Positions 16,027 to 29,190 of a stretch of DNA of 64,000 bases are shown one piece after another. Source of the DNA: Stenotrophomonas humi (GTDB lineage Bacteria; Pseudomonadota; Gammaproteobacteria; Xanthomonadales; Xanthomonadaceae); the NCBI RefSeq assembly GCF_001431415.1, contig NZ_LDJI01000025.1, positions 1 through 64,000 on the forward strand, in the 5' to 3' direction. The position numbers were made by a program, and so were the translations under genes. The notes under the pieces are model-generated. The model was given only the letters and a program-made list of their open reading frames with translations. It did no database searches and was not told the origin of the DNA. Within the stretch, counting starts at the first letter, position 1. Every line of letters begins with the position of its first letter.

Positions 16027-17406
16027 TTAGCCCAGCAGCGCCGTTGCCGCCTGCGCGGCCTGCACGCGCAGCTCGGGAATCGCCAGGCTCTCCCACAGGC
16101 TGCCGATGCGCAGACTGCCGAGCACCTGCACACGCGGCTCGACGACGCCATCGGCGTCGATCAGGCTACCGTCGGCGGCACTGTCGATGCCCATGCCATG
16201 TGGACCCGGGCGTGCCATGCCGCTGCCCAGCAACTGCTGCAACAGGGCATTGCGCATGGCCTGCGCACGCATCTCCACGCCGGTGGCGTTGATGACATGC
16301 TGCACGTCCAGCTGGAACGGGTGACGCCGCTTGTCGAACGCGGTGAGCTGCACACAGGCGCCGTCGGCGAAGGCAGTCTCCAGACGGCCACGGTGCAACT
16401 GCAATTGCCCTTGCTGCTGCAGCTGCATCAACTGCGCGTGCACCGATGCGGCAATGCGGTGACGGTGCACGTCCCAGTAACGCACCACGTGCCGCAGGAA
16501 GCGGCGCTGGTCGTCAAAGGACAACGTCTGCCACAGCGCCTGCCCCATCGGGCGGATGCGCTCCATCACGTTCTGCCACGGAATGCCGCGCTCGGCGGCC
16601 TGTACCGCGTGCTGGCGCAGCGCATGCAGGCGCTGGCGCAGATCCATCCTCAACAGCGGTTCGGGGTCGTAATCGGCTGCCGGCCCCTTGGCATGCGGCA
16701 ACGGCAGCAACGCATGACGCGACAGCACATGGATGCGCCCGCGATGACCGGTCGCCACCAGCGACACCACGGTATCGGCCATGCTCAGGCCGGAACCGAC
16801 GATGGCTACATCGGCATTGCCGGCAATGCCATGCACCGCATCAAAATCCCAGGCCTCCACCCGCTTGCCGTCTGGTAGCGAGCCAGCGCCGCGCGCGGGC
16901 AGTGGACGCAGGGCATTGCCGGAAGCCAACACCACACGGCGCGCCAGCAACTGCTGGCCCGAGGCCAGCGTCAGCTGGAAACCGACGGCATCGCGATCCA
17001 GCGCCTGCACGCGCTCGGCACGGATCTCCAGTTGTGCGGGGCTGACCTCCACCGCCTGCTGCAGGCGATGGCGCAGGTAATCGGCGAAACAGCGGCGCGG
17101 CACGAATTGCGTTGCCAGCGTGTCGCGATCGACGCCCGGGAAGGCCTGCACATCCAACAGGTACTCGAGGAAATCCTCGACCTTGTCGGGAAAGCCGCCC
17201 ATCTTGCCGGCAGGCACGTTGAGCAGGTGCTCGGGATAGGGGGTGGCATAGGCCACGCCACGTGCCAGTGGCAACGATGGCTCCAGGATCAGCACACGCA
17301 GCGGCTGTTGCGCACCGCGCAGCACCCCGATGGCAGCAAGGACGCCGGCGGCGCCGCCGCCGATGATGGCCACATCACACGGCCCGGAAGTATCAATCAC
17401 GCTCAT
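16027..17406 (-). CDS. FAD/NAD(P)-binding protein (HcaR/NAD_binding_9 type)
   Basis: A 459-residue cytoplasmic flavoprotein-like oxidoreductase. The N-terminal dinucleotide fold VAIIGGGAAGVLAAIGVL is followed by GVAYATPYPEHLLNVPAGKMGGFPD, typical of the FAD/NAD(P)-binding family PF13454. A second nucleotide-binding segment, DVAIVGSGLSMADTVVSLVATGHRG, lies near residue 210. The substrate is unknown; the family includes predicted hydroxylating and N-oxygenase-like proteins. The ATG at 17406 is preferred to GTG at 17430 because it places the Rossmann strand at the expected distance. It stands alone between the rhombotarget and ribosomal genes on the same strand. The symbol is left empty because no member of known function is recognised. 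Confidence 0.82.
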   Translation of the reverse strand: MSVIDTSGPCDVAIIGGGAAGVLAAIGVLRGAQQPLRVLILEPSLPLARGVAYATPYPEHLLNVPAGKMGGFPDKVEDFLEYLLDVQAFPGVDRDTLATQFVPRRCFADYLRHRLQQAVEVSPAQLEIRAERVQALDRDAVGFQLTLASGQQLLARRVVLASGNALRPLPARGAGSLPDGKRVEAWDFDAVHGIAGNADVAIVGSGLSMADTVVSLVATGHRGRIHVLSRHALLPLPHAKGPAADYDPEPLLRMDLRQRLHALRQHAVQAAERGIPWQNVMERIRPMGQALWQTLSFDDQRRFLRHVVRYWDVHRHRIAASVHAQLMQLQQQGQLQLHRGRLETAFADGACVQLTAFDKRRHPFQLDVQHVINATGVEMRAQAMRNALLQQLLGSGMARPGPHGMGIDSAADGSLIDADGVVEPRVQVLGSLRIGSLWESLAIPELRVQAAQAATALLG

Positions 17407-17504
17407 TGGCCCGATTGTAGGCGATGCCACGTAATTACCTGATGCCCACGGCGCATGTGCTCATGGGCGATGCGCCGCTGCTTTTTCACACCGCTGAAAC
17501 ACAA

Positions 17505-17524
17505 AACCCGCCTTTCGGCGGGTT
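17505..17524 (-). terminator. Intrinsic terminator after rpmG
   Basis: Stem AACCCGCC/GGCGGGTT with a GAAA loop is followed on the minus strand by TTTTGTGTTTC. It lies 38 bases past the rpmG stop and should end the rpmB-rpmG transcript. Confidence 0.8.
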
Positions 17525-17561
17525 CTGAGCGATACGGCAAGCCAAACAATCCGCGGGCGGA

Positions 17562-17726
17562 TTACTTGATCTTGCCTTCCTTGTAGAGGACGTGCTTGCG
17601 CACAACCGGATCGTACTTGGAGAATTCCATCTTCCCCGGGGTGTTCTTCTTGTTCTTGTCGGTCGTGTAGAAGTGACCGGTACCAGCGGTCGAAATCATA
17701 CGGACCTTATCGCGCTTGCCTGCCAT
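17562..17726 (-). CDS. rpmG: Large ribosomal subunit protein bL33
   Basis: A 54-residue protein, [22 protein letters not shown]..., ending [11 protein letters not shown]. It is the L33 family at its usual length. There are no Cys residues, so it is the zinc-independent (C-minus) form. It is the second gene of the rpmB-rpmG pair with 13 bp between, the standard order. It was identified by reading the minus strand directly, as the gene is short. The ATG follows AGGAGTAGACA. It ends at a clear terminator. Confidence 0.97.
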   Translation of the reverse strand: MAGKRDKVRMISTAGTGHFYTTDKNKKNTPGKMEFSKYDPVVRKHVLYKEGKIK

Positions 17727-17739
17727 GATTGTCTACTCC

Positions 17740-17976
17740 TCAGACCTTTTCGCCGCGCGCACGCAGCTCAGCCAGAACGGAATCAATGCCGTTCTTGTCG
17801 ATGGTGCGCAGTGCATGCGCGGAAACACGAAGCTTGACCCAGCGGTTCTCGCTGGCAACCCAGAAACGGCGCTCGTGCAGGTTCGGCAGGAAACGACGAC
17901 GGGTCTTGTTGTTGGCGTGCGAGACGTTGTTACCCGTCTGCACTCCCTTGCCGGAAACTTGGCATACGCGGGACAT
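17740..17976 (-). CDS. rpmB: Large ribosomal subunit protein bL28
   Basis: A 78-residue L28 protein beginning [33 protein letters not shown], the canonical N-terminus and length. The C-terminus [23 protein letters not shown] is also typical. Two-gene operon with rpmG. The 212 bp upstream up to 18188 contain no gene and should hold its promoter; I could not pick convincing -35/-10 boxes. Confidence 0.98.
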   Translation of the reverse strand: MSRVCQVSGKGVQTGNNVSHANNKTRRRFLPNLHERRFWVASENRWVKLRVSAHALRTIDKNGIDSVLAELRARGEKV

Positions 17977-18188
17977 TGCGCACCTCGGTAATGTTGATGA
18001 CTTCCTTAGCCAGGAAGACGGCGGCCCCGGCGGTTACCCGCCACGCGTCATGGGAATCAAAGGGTTACGCTGTCGAGGGTGGGCCGAATGACGTGTTCCC
18101 GGCCACCGATCCGGAGAATTCCGGACACAGCGAGCCGGCAATTATGCAAGCGACCGGCCCTCAGTGCAAATCCTGGCCCTCGGAGGGC

Positions 18189-18881
18189 TCATTCAGCGGC
18201 GAATGACAGGGTGCGCCGCCAGCGCAGCGGGGTCGTGGCGCGTGCCGGGTCGGGCGGAAACAGGCTCATGTAACCGGCTGCGATGGCCCGTTCACGCAGC
18301 CGTTCACCCACACCCTCGGCCACCTCGACGTCCACATGGGTGACCTTGCCCTGCGGGTCCACGTCCATCGCCCAGACCAACCGGCCAACCCACTGTTCTG
18401 CCGGGATCGAGGCGTCGTAGTTGGGCCGCCCGGCCACATAAGGGGCCGATAGATCCCGATATTGCGGCGAATCCTCGATACGGGGATCGACCCGGATCTG
18501 TGCCGAATGCTCGCGGCCATCACCGAGCACGACGCGCACCGTCCAGTCACCCGGCGCGCCATCCTTGCCCAGATCAGCGCGATAGCAGCGCTTGGCACCT
18601 TGGTAATCGGCATGTTGCTGCAGCGATACACGCTTGCCCTGCGCGTCGAGCAGCTCAAGCTGCAACCCGCCTACCTCGGTGGGTTTGGCATTGGCGGCGA
18701 CGCAGATTTGATGGTCATGCCCGCCCTCGGTGACAAACTGCCGGGTCTGCTGCCGGGCAAGCGAATCAGCCGGAGGCTTGGACCAAAGGAATTCGATGTA
18801 GATGTCGGTGTCTTCGGCCGCAACGTTGCCACTGAACACCGCCATCAGCCCCGCTGCCAGAACAACATGCCGTGCCTTCAT
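18189..18881 (-). CDS. Periplasmic protein with TonB-C-like C-terminus
   Basis: A 230-residue protein of unknown function. The start at 18881 follows AGGGAGAACGG and gives a clean signal peptide (MKARHVVLAAGLMAVFSGNVAAE), so it should be periplasmic. The last about 90 residues, VGRLVWAMDVDPQGKVTHVDVEVAEG... with PLRWRRTLSFAA, resemble the energy-transducer TonB C-terminal fold: strand, turn with a positive-phi Gly, helix, strand. There is no transmembrane anchor or proline-rich linker, so it is not a working TonB. Two Cys in the middle may form a disulfide. Single gene, with a 69-bp gap to the CDF transporter gene on the same strand. Confidence 0.7.
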   Translation of the reverse strand: MKARHVVLAAGLMAVFSGNVAAEDTDIYIEFLWSKPPADSLARQQTRQFVTEGGHDHQICVAANAKPTEVGGLQLELLDAQGKRVSLQQHADYQGAKRCYRADLGKDGAPGDWTVRVVLGDGREHSAQIRVDPRIEDSPQYRDLSAPYVAGRPNYDASIPAEQWVGRLVWAMDVDPQGKVTHVDVEVAEGVGERLRERAIAAGYMSLFPPDPARATTPLRWRRTLSFAAE

Positions 18882-18950
18882 GGCCGTTCTCCCTGAATGT
18901 GCCGCTCCGACTCTAGAAGCTGGGCACGGCAAGCATCAAGTCGTGAGCGA

Positions 18951-19586
18951 CTACGGGGCGTGCGCAATCTTGTTCAGCTGAAGCTCGCGCCAAGCGGCGC
19001 GGGCCACGCGCCAGGCCGAGCGCAGGAACAGCAGCAGCAAGGCCACGCCGATCAGCAGATCCGGCCAACCGGCGCCGAATGCCCAGACCGCCACCGCGGC
19101 CAGGATCACCGCGCCGCCTTCGTACACATCATTCAGTGAACACGCCCAGGCCGAGGCCAGGTTGATGTCGCCCTGCCGGTAGGGCCACAGCAAGCGCAGG
19201 CACAGCAGATTGGCCGCCAGATTCAGCAGTGCTGCGATGCCCATGCTCTCGAACAGCGGCAGGTGCGGATGGGCCAGCTTCCAGCCAATGCCCACCGCCA
19301 CCGCGATGGCGGCGCATAGGATGAACACCGCTTTGAGCATCGCCACGCGCGCCTTGGCGGCAAGGCTGGCGCCTACCACCGCGATGCTCAGGGCATAGGT
19401 AAGTGCGTCACCGAGGTTGTCCAGGCTGCCAGACAACAATGACGCCGAACCGCTGTGCCAGGCCGCGAGCACCATCATCACGAACGTGACCAGGTTGATC
19501 GCCAGCACCTGGTAGAGCACACGGCGCTGTCGGGCCTGCATGCGCTCGACTTCAAGGGTTTTGCCGCAACCGCAACAGTCGCTCAT
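18951..19586 (-). CDS. CDF-family cation efflux protein
   Basis: A 211-residue cation diffusion facilitator-like protein with about six transmembrane helices. The N-terminus MSDCCGCGKTLEV carries a CCxC cluster that could bind metal. Helix II SGSASLLSGSLDNLGDALTYAL has the D-x-x-x-D type metal site; helix V LNDVYEGGAVILAA has the second, slightly altered. The usual cytoplasmic C-terminal domain is missing, as the chain ends after the last helix. Likely role: exporting Zn2+/Co2+/Cd2+ from the cytoplasm; the specificity is unknown. It lies about 200 bp downstream of the czc-type RND operon on the same strand, separated by a repeat palindrome. Confidence 0.85.
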   Translation of the reverse strand: MSDCCGCGKTLEVERMQARQRRVLYQVLAINLVTFVMMVLAAWHSGSASLLSGSLDNLGDALTYALSIAVVGASLAAKARVAMLKAVFILCAAIAVAVGIGWKLAHPHLPLFESMGIAALLNLAANLLCLRLLWPYRQGDINLASAWACSLNDVYEGGAVILAAVAVWAFGAGWPDLLIGVALLLLFLRSAWRVARAAWRELQLNKIAHAP

Positions 19587-19733
19587 GGGGGACTCAAGTT
19601 TTTCGTCGCGGCTATTGTCGCGCTGAAGCGGATCGTTTGCAGGAGGTTGTAGGTCCTTTGGGTTCCGTGGCGCTTAGTAAGCGCTGCGCATCCGGCGTGT
19701 TTCGTGCTCCCGGTGCATTGCGAGCCAAGAGCG

Positions 19734-19776
19734 CCCCTCACCCCAACCCCTCTCCCGCTAGCGGGAGAGGGGATCA
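19734..19776. repeat. Intergenic palindrome CCCCTCTCCCGC
   Basis: A perfect 12-bp inverted repeat, CCCCTCTCCCGC (19747-19758) and its complement (19761-19772), has a two-base spacer and follows CACCCCAACC. Similar palindromes occur at 25761-25784, 25835-25858 and 57234-57258. It sits between the RND operon and the CDF gene and could also act as a hairpin at the operon end. Confidence 0.75.
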
Positions 19777-19794
19777 AAGCAGGCCTGCGTGCGC

Positions 19795-23962
<4,168 letters not shown>

Positions 23963-23966
<4 letters not shown>

Positions 23967-25243
23967 CGTGCGTTCTCCACGGCAATGGGGGCGTCTTCGG
24001 CAAGCATCGACTGGCCGGTGAGACGCTGGATTTCGATCAGGGCTGTATGCGCGGCGATGGCGGAATCGAGCTGGCGCTGACGCGCCTCGATGCGCATGGC
24101 CTGCAGCTGGGCCCACTCCATATAGCTGGCGGCACCGGCGCGCCATGCCTGCTCGGCGGCACGCTCGGCCTTCTGCAGCTGCGGCAGCACGTCGCGCTTC
24201 ATCCGCTCTACTTCCAATCGCGCACCGGCATAGCGGCCGTGCGCTTCAGCCAACGTGGCATACAGCTGCTGCTGACGCGCTTTCCGCTCATACGGCAGCA
24301 ACGCGAGACTGCTTTCAGCCTCGCGGATCTCCGGTGCCGCGCGACGGGCACTGCCCAGAGGAATGCTGAAACCACCGACCAGCGACGTGGAGCTGTCAGC
24401 ACGGCTGTTGCGCACGCCCGCCTGCCAGTTCCAGTCCGGCTTGGCGGCGGTACGGGCCAGCTGCAGCTGAGCTTCGCGGATGCGCTGCTCGCCGAGCAGT
24501 TCGGCCAGTTCCGGTGCACGTTGCAGTTCCTCGGCCAGCACCTCGAAATCGCGGGCGGCCGGCAGCTGCAGGGCATCGCCGCTGACCGCGCTGAAGCCAG
24601 CCTGGCGTGCTCCCCACAGCGCTGCCAGGGCGAGACGTGCCGATGCCGCCTCCTGGGTGGCGCGGTCGCGGTCCAGTTCGGCCTGCGCCAGCATTGCCTG
24701 CGCGGTGAACAGCACCGATTCGGGCGATGCACCCGCCTGCAGCCGCAGGCGCGCGGCATTGACCGCACGGCGTCGCTGCTCGATATCGGTCATCGCGATA
24801 TCCAGCGCGGACTGCGCACGGGCAACTTCGAGGTAGCGGCGTGCGGCTTCGGCCAGCAGATCCAGACGCGCCGTGGCACGCTGCGGCGCCAGCGCATCGA
24901 GGTTGGACTGGGCCAGCAAGCGGCGCGCGTCAAGCTTGCCCCCGCGCTCCAGCACGCCGGACAGGCTTACCGTGGTTTCCAGGCCCTGCAGGCCGCGGTT
25001 GTCGCCGCTGCCGAGCAGGTTCTCGACATCGACGCCCACCTGCAGCGGCGGGCGCAGCGATGCCGCGTCGCGACGTGCTTCAAGCACCGGACGCTGCGCG
25101 TCGACCAGCTGCAGGTCGGGGTGATCAAGGGCGACGCGGGCGATGGCCGCATCGAGGGTCAACGGTACAGCGGGCACAGGTTCCTGCGCGTGCACGCGCG
25201 GAACCAGCGCAAAAGCGGCAATCGCCGCCAGGCGCATCCACAT
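23963..25243 (-). CDS. czcC: Outer-membrane efflux protein (CzcC/TolC family)
   Basis: A 426-residue outer-membrane factor. The signal peptide is MWMRLAAIAAFALVPRVHAQ. Two repeats of long helices and strands follow, as in TolC (LTLDAAIARVALDHPDL...; later SIPLGSARRAAPEIREAE). The start at 25243 follows GGAGAT. First gene of the czcCBA-order operon, overlapping the adaptor gene by 4 bp. It provides the outer-membrane exit duct. A small His-rich secreted-protein gene lies upstream on the same strand. Confidence 0.92.
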
Positions 25244-25298
25244 GGGGAATCTCCAGATAGCAGGTACAGACGTGGGCAACCGGCCACTGGCCGGGACG

Positions 25299-25682
25299 TC
25301 AGGCGGCTATCGGGGGGCGGAACAGACTCTCGGCGGGCTGCGAAGCCAACTGCGGCGTCAAGGCGACGCGGGTGTGCTGGATCGGCGGCGGTGACAACTG
25401 CCAGGCCGGTGCGAACAACGGCAGCACGCCGCCGTGACCATGGCAGTCCACGCAATGCACCAAGGCATGCAGCAGGGCATTGGCCGCATCTTCGGCATCG
25501 GGTGCGACCGCCAGTGCGGCGTCATCGTGCTCATGCACATCGGCACCGATGTCGGTGTGCGACAGCATGTGGATATCGGTCAATGCCGACGCCAGCGAGG
25601 TACCGAACACGCCCATGCCGACCAGCGCCAGCATCAGCAGGCGCAGCAGGTAGAGACGGCGGTGGCGCAGGGAACGCGGCAT
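25299..25682 (-). CDS. Small His-rich protein upstream of czcCBA (CzcI-like?)
   Basis: A 127-residue protein with one N-terminal hydrophobic segment (LYLLRLLMLALVGMGVFGTSLASA), so it is secreted or membrane-anchored. The mature part is histidine-rich (HMLSHTDIGADVHEHDD) and has HALVHCVDCHGHGG, a Cys/His cluster likely to bind metal. It lies 55 bp upstream of czcC on the same strand and probably belongs to the same transcript. Small periplasmic proteins at this place (CzcI type) modulate metal resistance, but no sequence identity to CzcI can be claimed. Confidence 0.7.
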   Translation of the reverse strand: MPRSLRHRRLYLLRLLMLALVGMGVFGTSLASALTDIHMLSHTDIGADVHEHDDAALAVAPDAEDAANALLHALVHCVDCHGHGGVLPLFAPAWQLSPPPIQHTRVALTPQLASQPAESLFRPPIAA

Positions 25683-25738
25683 GCTGCGCAGCCTAGCGGT
25701 GGTGGGGGCCGTTACACAATCGCAGGGTTCAGAAAGCC

Positions 25739-25888
25739 GCCCTCATCCGCCCTACGGGCACCTTCTCCCGCACGCGGGAGAAGGGAAGGGTTGGTCGCAA
25801 GCTGGAGCAATGCCTGCAATCGCAGCGCTGACGTCCTTCTCCCGCGTGCGGGAGAAGGTGGCGCGCAGCGCCGGATGAGGGCGCCTTT
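25739..25888. repeat. Composite inverted-repeat element (two facing palindromes)
   Basis: Two nearly identical 24-bp palindromes (CCTTCTCCCGC, two bases, GCGGGAGAAGG) at 25761-25784 and 25835-25858 are flanked outwardly by GCCCTCATCCG at the left and its complement CGGATGAGGGC at the right. The 150-bp unit is thus itself an inverted pair, like a bacterial interspersed mosaic element. A single half recurs at 57139-57180. Confidence 0.8.
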
Positions 25889-25897
25889 GCTTCTGTC

Positions 25898-27682
25898 TTA
25901 CTTGGCGCCCTTGCGCTGTGCGATGTAGGCGTTGATCTGCTGCTCCAGCACCGGCAGCGGTACCGAGCCGAGCTTGAGCACGGTGTCGTGGAAGCCCTTG
26001 ATGTCGAACTTGTCGCCCAGTTCCTTCTCGGCCTGGGCACGCAGCTTGACGATGGTGATCTCGCCCAGTTTGTAGCTCAGCGCCTGTGCCGGCCAGGAAA
26101 TGTAGCGGTCCACTTCGGTGGTGACTTCGTGTTCGCTCAACGCGGTGTGGTCGCGCAGGTAGGCAATGGCACGCTCACGATCCCAGCCGTAGTGGTGCAC
26201 GCCGGTATCGATGACCAGGCGCGCGGCACGCCACATTTCATAGGTCAGGCGGCCGAAGTCCTCGTAGGGCGTCTGATAGATACCCATCTCCACGCCGAGC
26301 TTTTCGGTGTAAAGGCCCCAGCCTTCACCGTAGGCGGAAATGTAGTTGTAGCGTCGGAAATCCGGCTGGTCACCCTGCTCGGCGGCGAGCGCGCCCTGCA
26401 GGGCATGGCCCGGATCCGACTCATGCAGGGTGAGTGCCGGCAGGTTGTACAGCGGGCGCGCCGGCAGGTTGTAGGTGTTGAGCCAGTAGGTGCCCATGCC
26501 GCCACGGCCGGCGGTCCAGAACGGGGCGATGTCCGGCGGTACCGGCACGATGGTGAAGCGGGCACGCGGCAAGGTCATGTACTTGCCGATCACGCCGTCC
26601 ACGCGCTTGGAGATCCACGCCGCGCGCCACAACAGTTCATCCGGGGTCTTGGCGTAGAACTGCGGGTCGGTGCGCAGGAACTCCAGGAAATCGGCAAAGC
26701 GGGTCTGCGGGCTCTTTCCGGTGAAACCCACCTTGTCGATGATGGTGTTCATCTCACGCTGGATGCGGTTGACCTCACTCAGACCGATGGCGTGGATTTC
26801 CTGCGGGCTCAGGTCCAGCGTGGTGTATTCGCGGATCTGCTGGCTGTAGAACTCCTTGCCACCCGGCATCTTTTCGGCGGCCAGGGTGGTGCGTGACTGC
26901 GGCACATACTCCTGGCGATAGAACGTCAACAGCTTGCCGAAGGCCGGCACCACGCTGCCGCTGATGGCCTGGCGGGCGTCGGCCTGCAGCTTCTGCTGTT
27001 CTGCCGCCGGAATGCTGGACGGCAGCTTCTTCAGCGGCTCGTACAGCGGTGATTCGGTCGGGTCCTTGAGTTCGGCCACCGTCGAGATGGAAACGTCACG
27101 GCCTTCCAGCACCGCACGCGGCACGCTGAAACCACGCGCCAGGCCAGCACGCATGTTGACCATCTGCTGATCGAAGTAACGCGGCACATCATTCAAGCGG
27201 GCGATGTAATTGCGGTAATCGGCAGCGCTCTTCATCTCGCGCCGGGCCATGAAACTGAGGTTCGACCAGAACGAGGAGTCCGAGTTGAACGGCATTTCGT
27301 AGGTCCGTTGGCGGACTTCGTCGGCCAGATTCTCGACCTGGTATTTATAGATGGCGTAGTTGATCTGGGCTTCGGCCGACAAGCTCGCCGGGTCGATGGC
27401 CTCAAGTTGCGCGAGGACGTCGTCCCATACTTTCAGGCGCGCCTGGTGCGCCGCTGCGCTCACATCCGGCAGCGTGGTCGCGTTGGCCGGGGCGTCGCTG
27501 TCCTCACTGGCCTCACCACCGCCAGTCTGGCGCCAGGCCCACTCCTTTTCATAGATCGCCTTGAACTGCGCGTCGGCGTTCTGCACCGCCAATGTGGCCG
27601 GGGCAGCGGTCCTGGCAGCGAAAGCAGGAGTGGCACTCAGGCCAAGGGCAAGCAGCAATGCAGCGGTCAACGACGATTTCAC
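25898..27682 (-). CDS. DUF885 family secreted protein (predicted metallopeptidase-like)
   Basis: A 594-residue protein of the DUF885 family. The GTG start at 27682 gives a clean signal peptide (VKSSLTAALLLALGLSATPAFAA) and follows GGGGA; an in-frame TTG further up is less likely. The family hallmark LTLHESDPGHALQGALAAEQ is present near the middle. H-E-x-x-x-x-H resembles gluzincin metal ligands, and YGEGWGLYTEKLG follows as in the family. A hydrolase acting on peptides in the periplasm is plausible, but no substrate is known. It stands alone on the minus strand. Confidence 0.85.
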   Translation of the reverse strand: MKSSLTAALLLALGLSATPAFAARTAAPATLAVQNADAQFKAIYEKEWAWRQTGGGEASEDSDAPANATTLPDVSAAAHQARLKVWDDVLAQLEAIDPASLSAEAQINYAIYKYQVENLADEVRQRTYEMPFNSDSSFWSNLSFMARREMKSAADYRNYIARLNDVPRYFDQQMVNMRAGLARGFSVPRAVLEGRDVSISTVAELKDPTESPLYEPLKKLPSSIPAAEQQKLQADARQAISGSVVPAFGKLLTFYRQEYVPQSRTTLAAEKMPGGKEFYSQQIREYTTLDLSPQEIHAIGLSEVNRIQREMNTIIDKVGFTGKSPQTRFADFLEFLRTDPQFYAKTPDELLWRAAWISKRVDGVIGKYMTLPRARFTIVPVPPDIAPFWTAGRGGMGTYWLNTYNLPARPLYNLPALTLHESDPGHALQGALAAEQGDQPDFRRYNYISAYGEGWGLYTEKLGVEMGIYQTPYEDFGRLTYEMWRAARLVIDTGVHHYGWDRERAIAYLRDHTALSEHEVTTEVDRYISWPAQALSYKLGEITIVKLRAQAEKELGDKFDIKGFHDTVLKLGSVPLPVLEQQINAYIAQRKGAK

Positions 27683-27788
27683 GATCAGGATTCCCCGGAT
27701 GAACAACGATTCATCCTGATCATCGCATTGAACCTGTTGGCCGACCTAGACCGAATCAGGCAGCAAATCCGCCGGAATCGCCCCCGCG

Positions 27789-28124
27789 TCAATACTCGGC
27801 CCGGTCGCGCTTCCAGCCACGGTGCCGGATATCCAGGCGCAGGCTGTACAAGGCAGTGAAGGCCGGGAACAGGTTCTGGATCACGCCCACCGCATCCTGC
27901 TTGGCCGAGAACACGAAGTAGCTCAGCGTCATCAGGCTGCCCAGCACACTCATGTACCAGAACAGCCGCGGGATGACCGGCTTGCCGGCGCGGCGCGAGG
28001 CAACAAACTGCACCAGCCAGCGGCCACCAAACATCAGCGCACCGGTCAGGCCAATCAGCTTCCACGGCGACATGTGCACGCCGGTCCACTCCAGCCACAC
28101 CAGCGGTTGGTTCATGAAATCCAT
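27789..28124 (-). CDS. LAB_N-domain small membrane protein
   Basis: A 111-residue protein with three predicted membrane segments, resembling the N-terminal domain found on some lipid-A-disaccharide synthases (LAB_N): WKLIGLTGALMFGGRWLVQFVASRRAGKPVIPRLFWYMSVLG. The start ATG at 28124 comes two bases after the stop of the glycosyltransferase gene, so the two are translationally coupled. This pairing with a polyprenyl-phosphate glycosyltransferase is common and suggests a role in lipid A or polyprenyl-linked sugar modification. No catalytic residues are apparent. Confidence 0.87.
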   Translation of the reverse strand: MDFMNQPLVWLEWTGVHMSPWKLIGLTGALMFGGRWLVQFVASRRAGKPVIPRLFWYMSVLGSLMTLSYFVFSAKQDAVGVIQNLFPAFTALYSLRLDIRHRGWKRDRAEY

Positions 28125-28126
28125 GC

Positions 28127-28849
28127 TCAGACTTCCTCCACCGCCGTGCGCTTGCTGCGGACGATCAACCAGGCCACGCCACGCAGGTCGCGGATGCCGA
28201 CCAGCGCGCGGCCCAGGTTGTTGTACTTGGACACGCCGGCAGTGCGATGGCGATGGTTGACCGGCACGCTCACCGTCTTCCAGCCGGCGCGTTGCATCAG
28301 CGCCGGCAGGTAACGGTGCATGTGGTCGAAGTACGGCAGGTCGAGAAAGGCCTCGCGCTCGAACAGCTTGATGCCGCAACCGGTGTCGGGCGTGTCATCG
28401 CGCAGCATGCGTGCGCGGATGGCATTGGCCCACTTGCTGGCCCAACGCTTGGAGCCGCTGTCCTGCCGATTGACGCGCCACCCGGCGAACAGCTTGACCT
28501 GGTACTCCGCGGCGACGCGCGCGGTCAGAAGCTTGGGGATGTCGGCAGGATCGTTCTGGCCATCGCCATCGAGCGTGGCGATCCACGCTGCGCGCGCGGC
28601 TTTTACCCCCGTGCGCACCGCCGTGCTCTGGCCGCTCTGCTGCACATGGTGCAGCACCCGCAGCTCGGGATTGTCCCGCTTCAGCGCCTGCAGTACCTGC
28701 AGGGTATCGTCGCGGGAGTTGTCGTCCACATAGACGATCTCGAAGGACAACCGCCCACGCAGCGCGGCGGTGATTTCATTGACCAGGGGCGCGACGTTGT
28801 CGCGCTCGTTGAAGACGGGGACAACCACCGAAAGGAGGGGTTGGTTCAT
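28127..28849 (-). CDS. Family 2 glycosyltransferase (DPM/ArnC-like)
   Basis: A 240-residue GT-A glycosyltransferase. It opens LLSVVVPVFNERDNVAPLVNEI and has the donor-site aspartates VYVDDNSRDDTLQVL and ATLDGDGQNDPADIPKL (the DxD-like DGD). FSPALQ upstream is non-coding. There is no C-terminal transmembrane pair, so it is a dolichol-phosphate-mannose-synthase-like soluble or peripheral enzyme. It likely makes a polyprenyl-phosphate sugar used by a later transferase. Start 28849 follows AAAGGAGGGG closely. Two-gene operon with the LAB_N protein. Confidence 0.9.
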   Translation of the reverse strand: MNQPLLSVVVPVFNERDNVAPLVNEITAALRGRLSFEIVYVDDNSRDDTLQVLQALKRDNPELRVLHHVQQSGQSTAVRTGVKAARAAWIATLDGDGQNDPADIPKLLTARVAAEYQVKLFAGWRVNRQDSGSKRWASKWANAIRARMLRDDTPDTGCGIKLFEREAFLDLPYFDHMHRYLPALMQRAGWKTVSVPVNHRHRTAGVSKYNNLGRALVGIRDLRGVAWLIVRSKRTAVEEV

Positions 28850-29014
28850 CGTTGGATCCGTTTGCAGTGCAGGGGAAAAAGAACCACGCAATTCCTGGGC
28901 ACAACGTAGCGGAACGTGATTTCAGGCGCATGATCAAAAACAGCCGTAGCGCCACACCCTACCCTCGATGACAGGCTCGCTTCGATCGACGGTGCCGCGC
29001 TGCAAGCAGTAATG

Positions 29015-29190
29015 GCATGAGCCATGTCACTCCAGAGCAGCGGCGGTCACGTCGATGAAGTGTTCCCGTTCCACCGGGGGATGGATGTCGAGGCAGCACA
29101 CGGGTGCACTGGTCTCGATGCTGGGTACAACAGCTTGCCAAGGCTACTGAGCCTGATGTCAGAAACATGTGCAAAGGCACCGCACACTGG
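29015..29190 (-). pseudogene. Remnant of a UDP-sugar epimerase gene
   Basis: The plus strand at 29047-29084 matches 32021-32058 inside the intact epimerase gene at about 34 of 38 positions, including a 20-base exact run starting TCACGTCGATGAAG. A second block, GATGTC-GAAACATG, at 29155 matches 32133 with the same spacing (108 versus 112 bases). Orientation is the same. The segment corresponds to roughly residues 213-260 of the epimerase (HVSDIV...ELEHFIDVI). Frameshifts and missing ends make it a decayed paralogue. It is next to a glycosyltransferase, which suggests a lost sugar-modification gene. Confidence 0.7.

Noticed and set aside
18189-18881. A TonB energy-transducer protein.
   Set aside because: The C-terminus resembles the TonB fold, but there is a cleavable signal instead of a membrane anchor and no proline-rich spacer.
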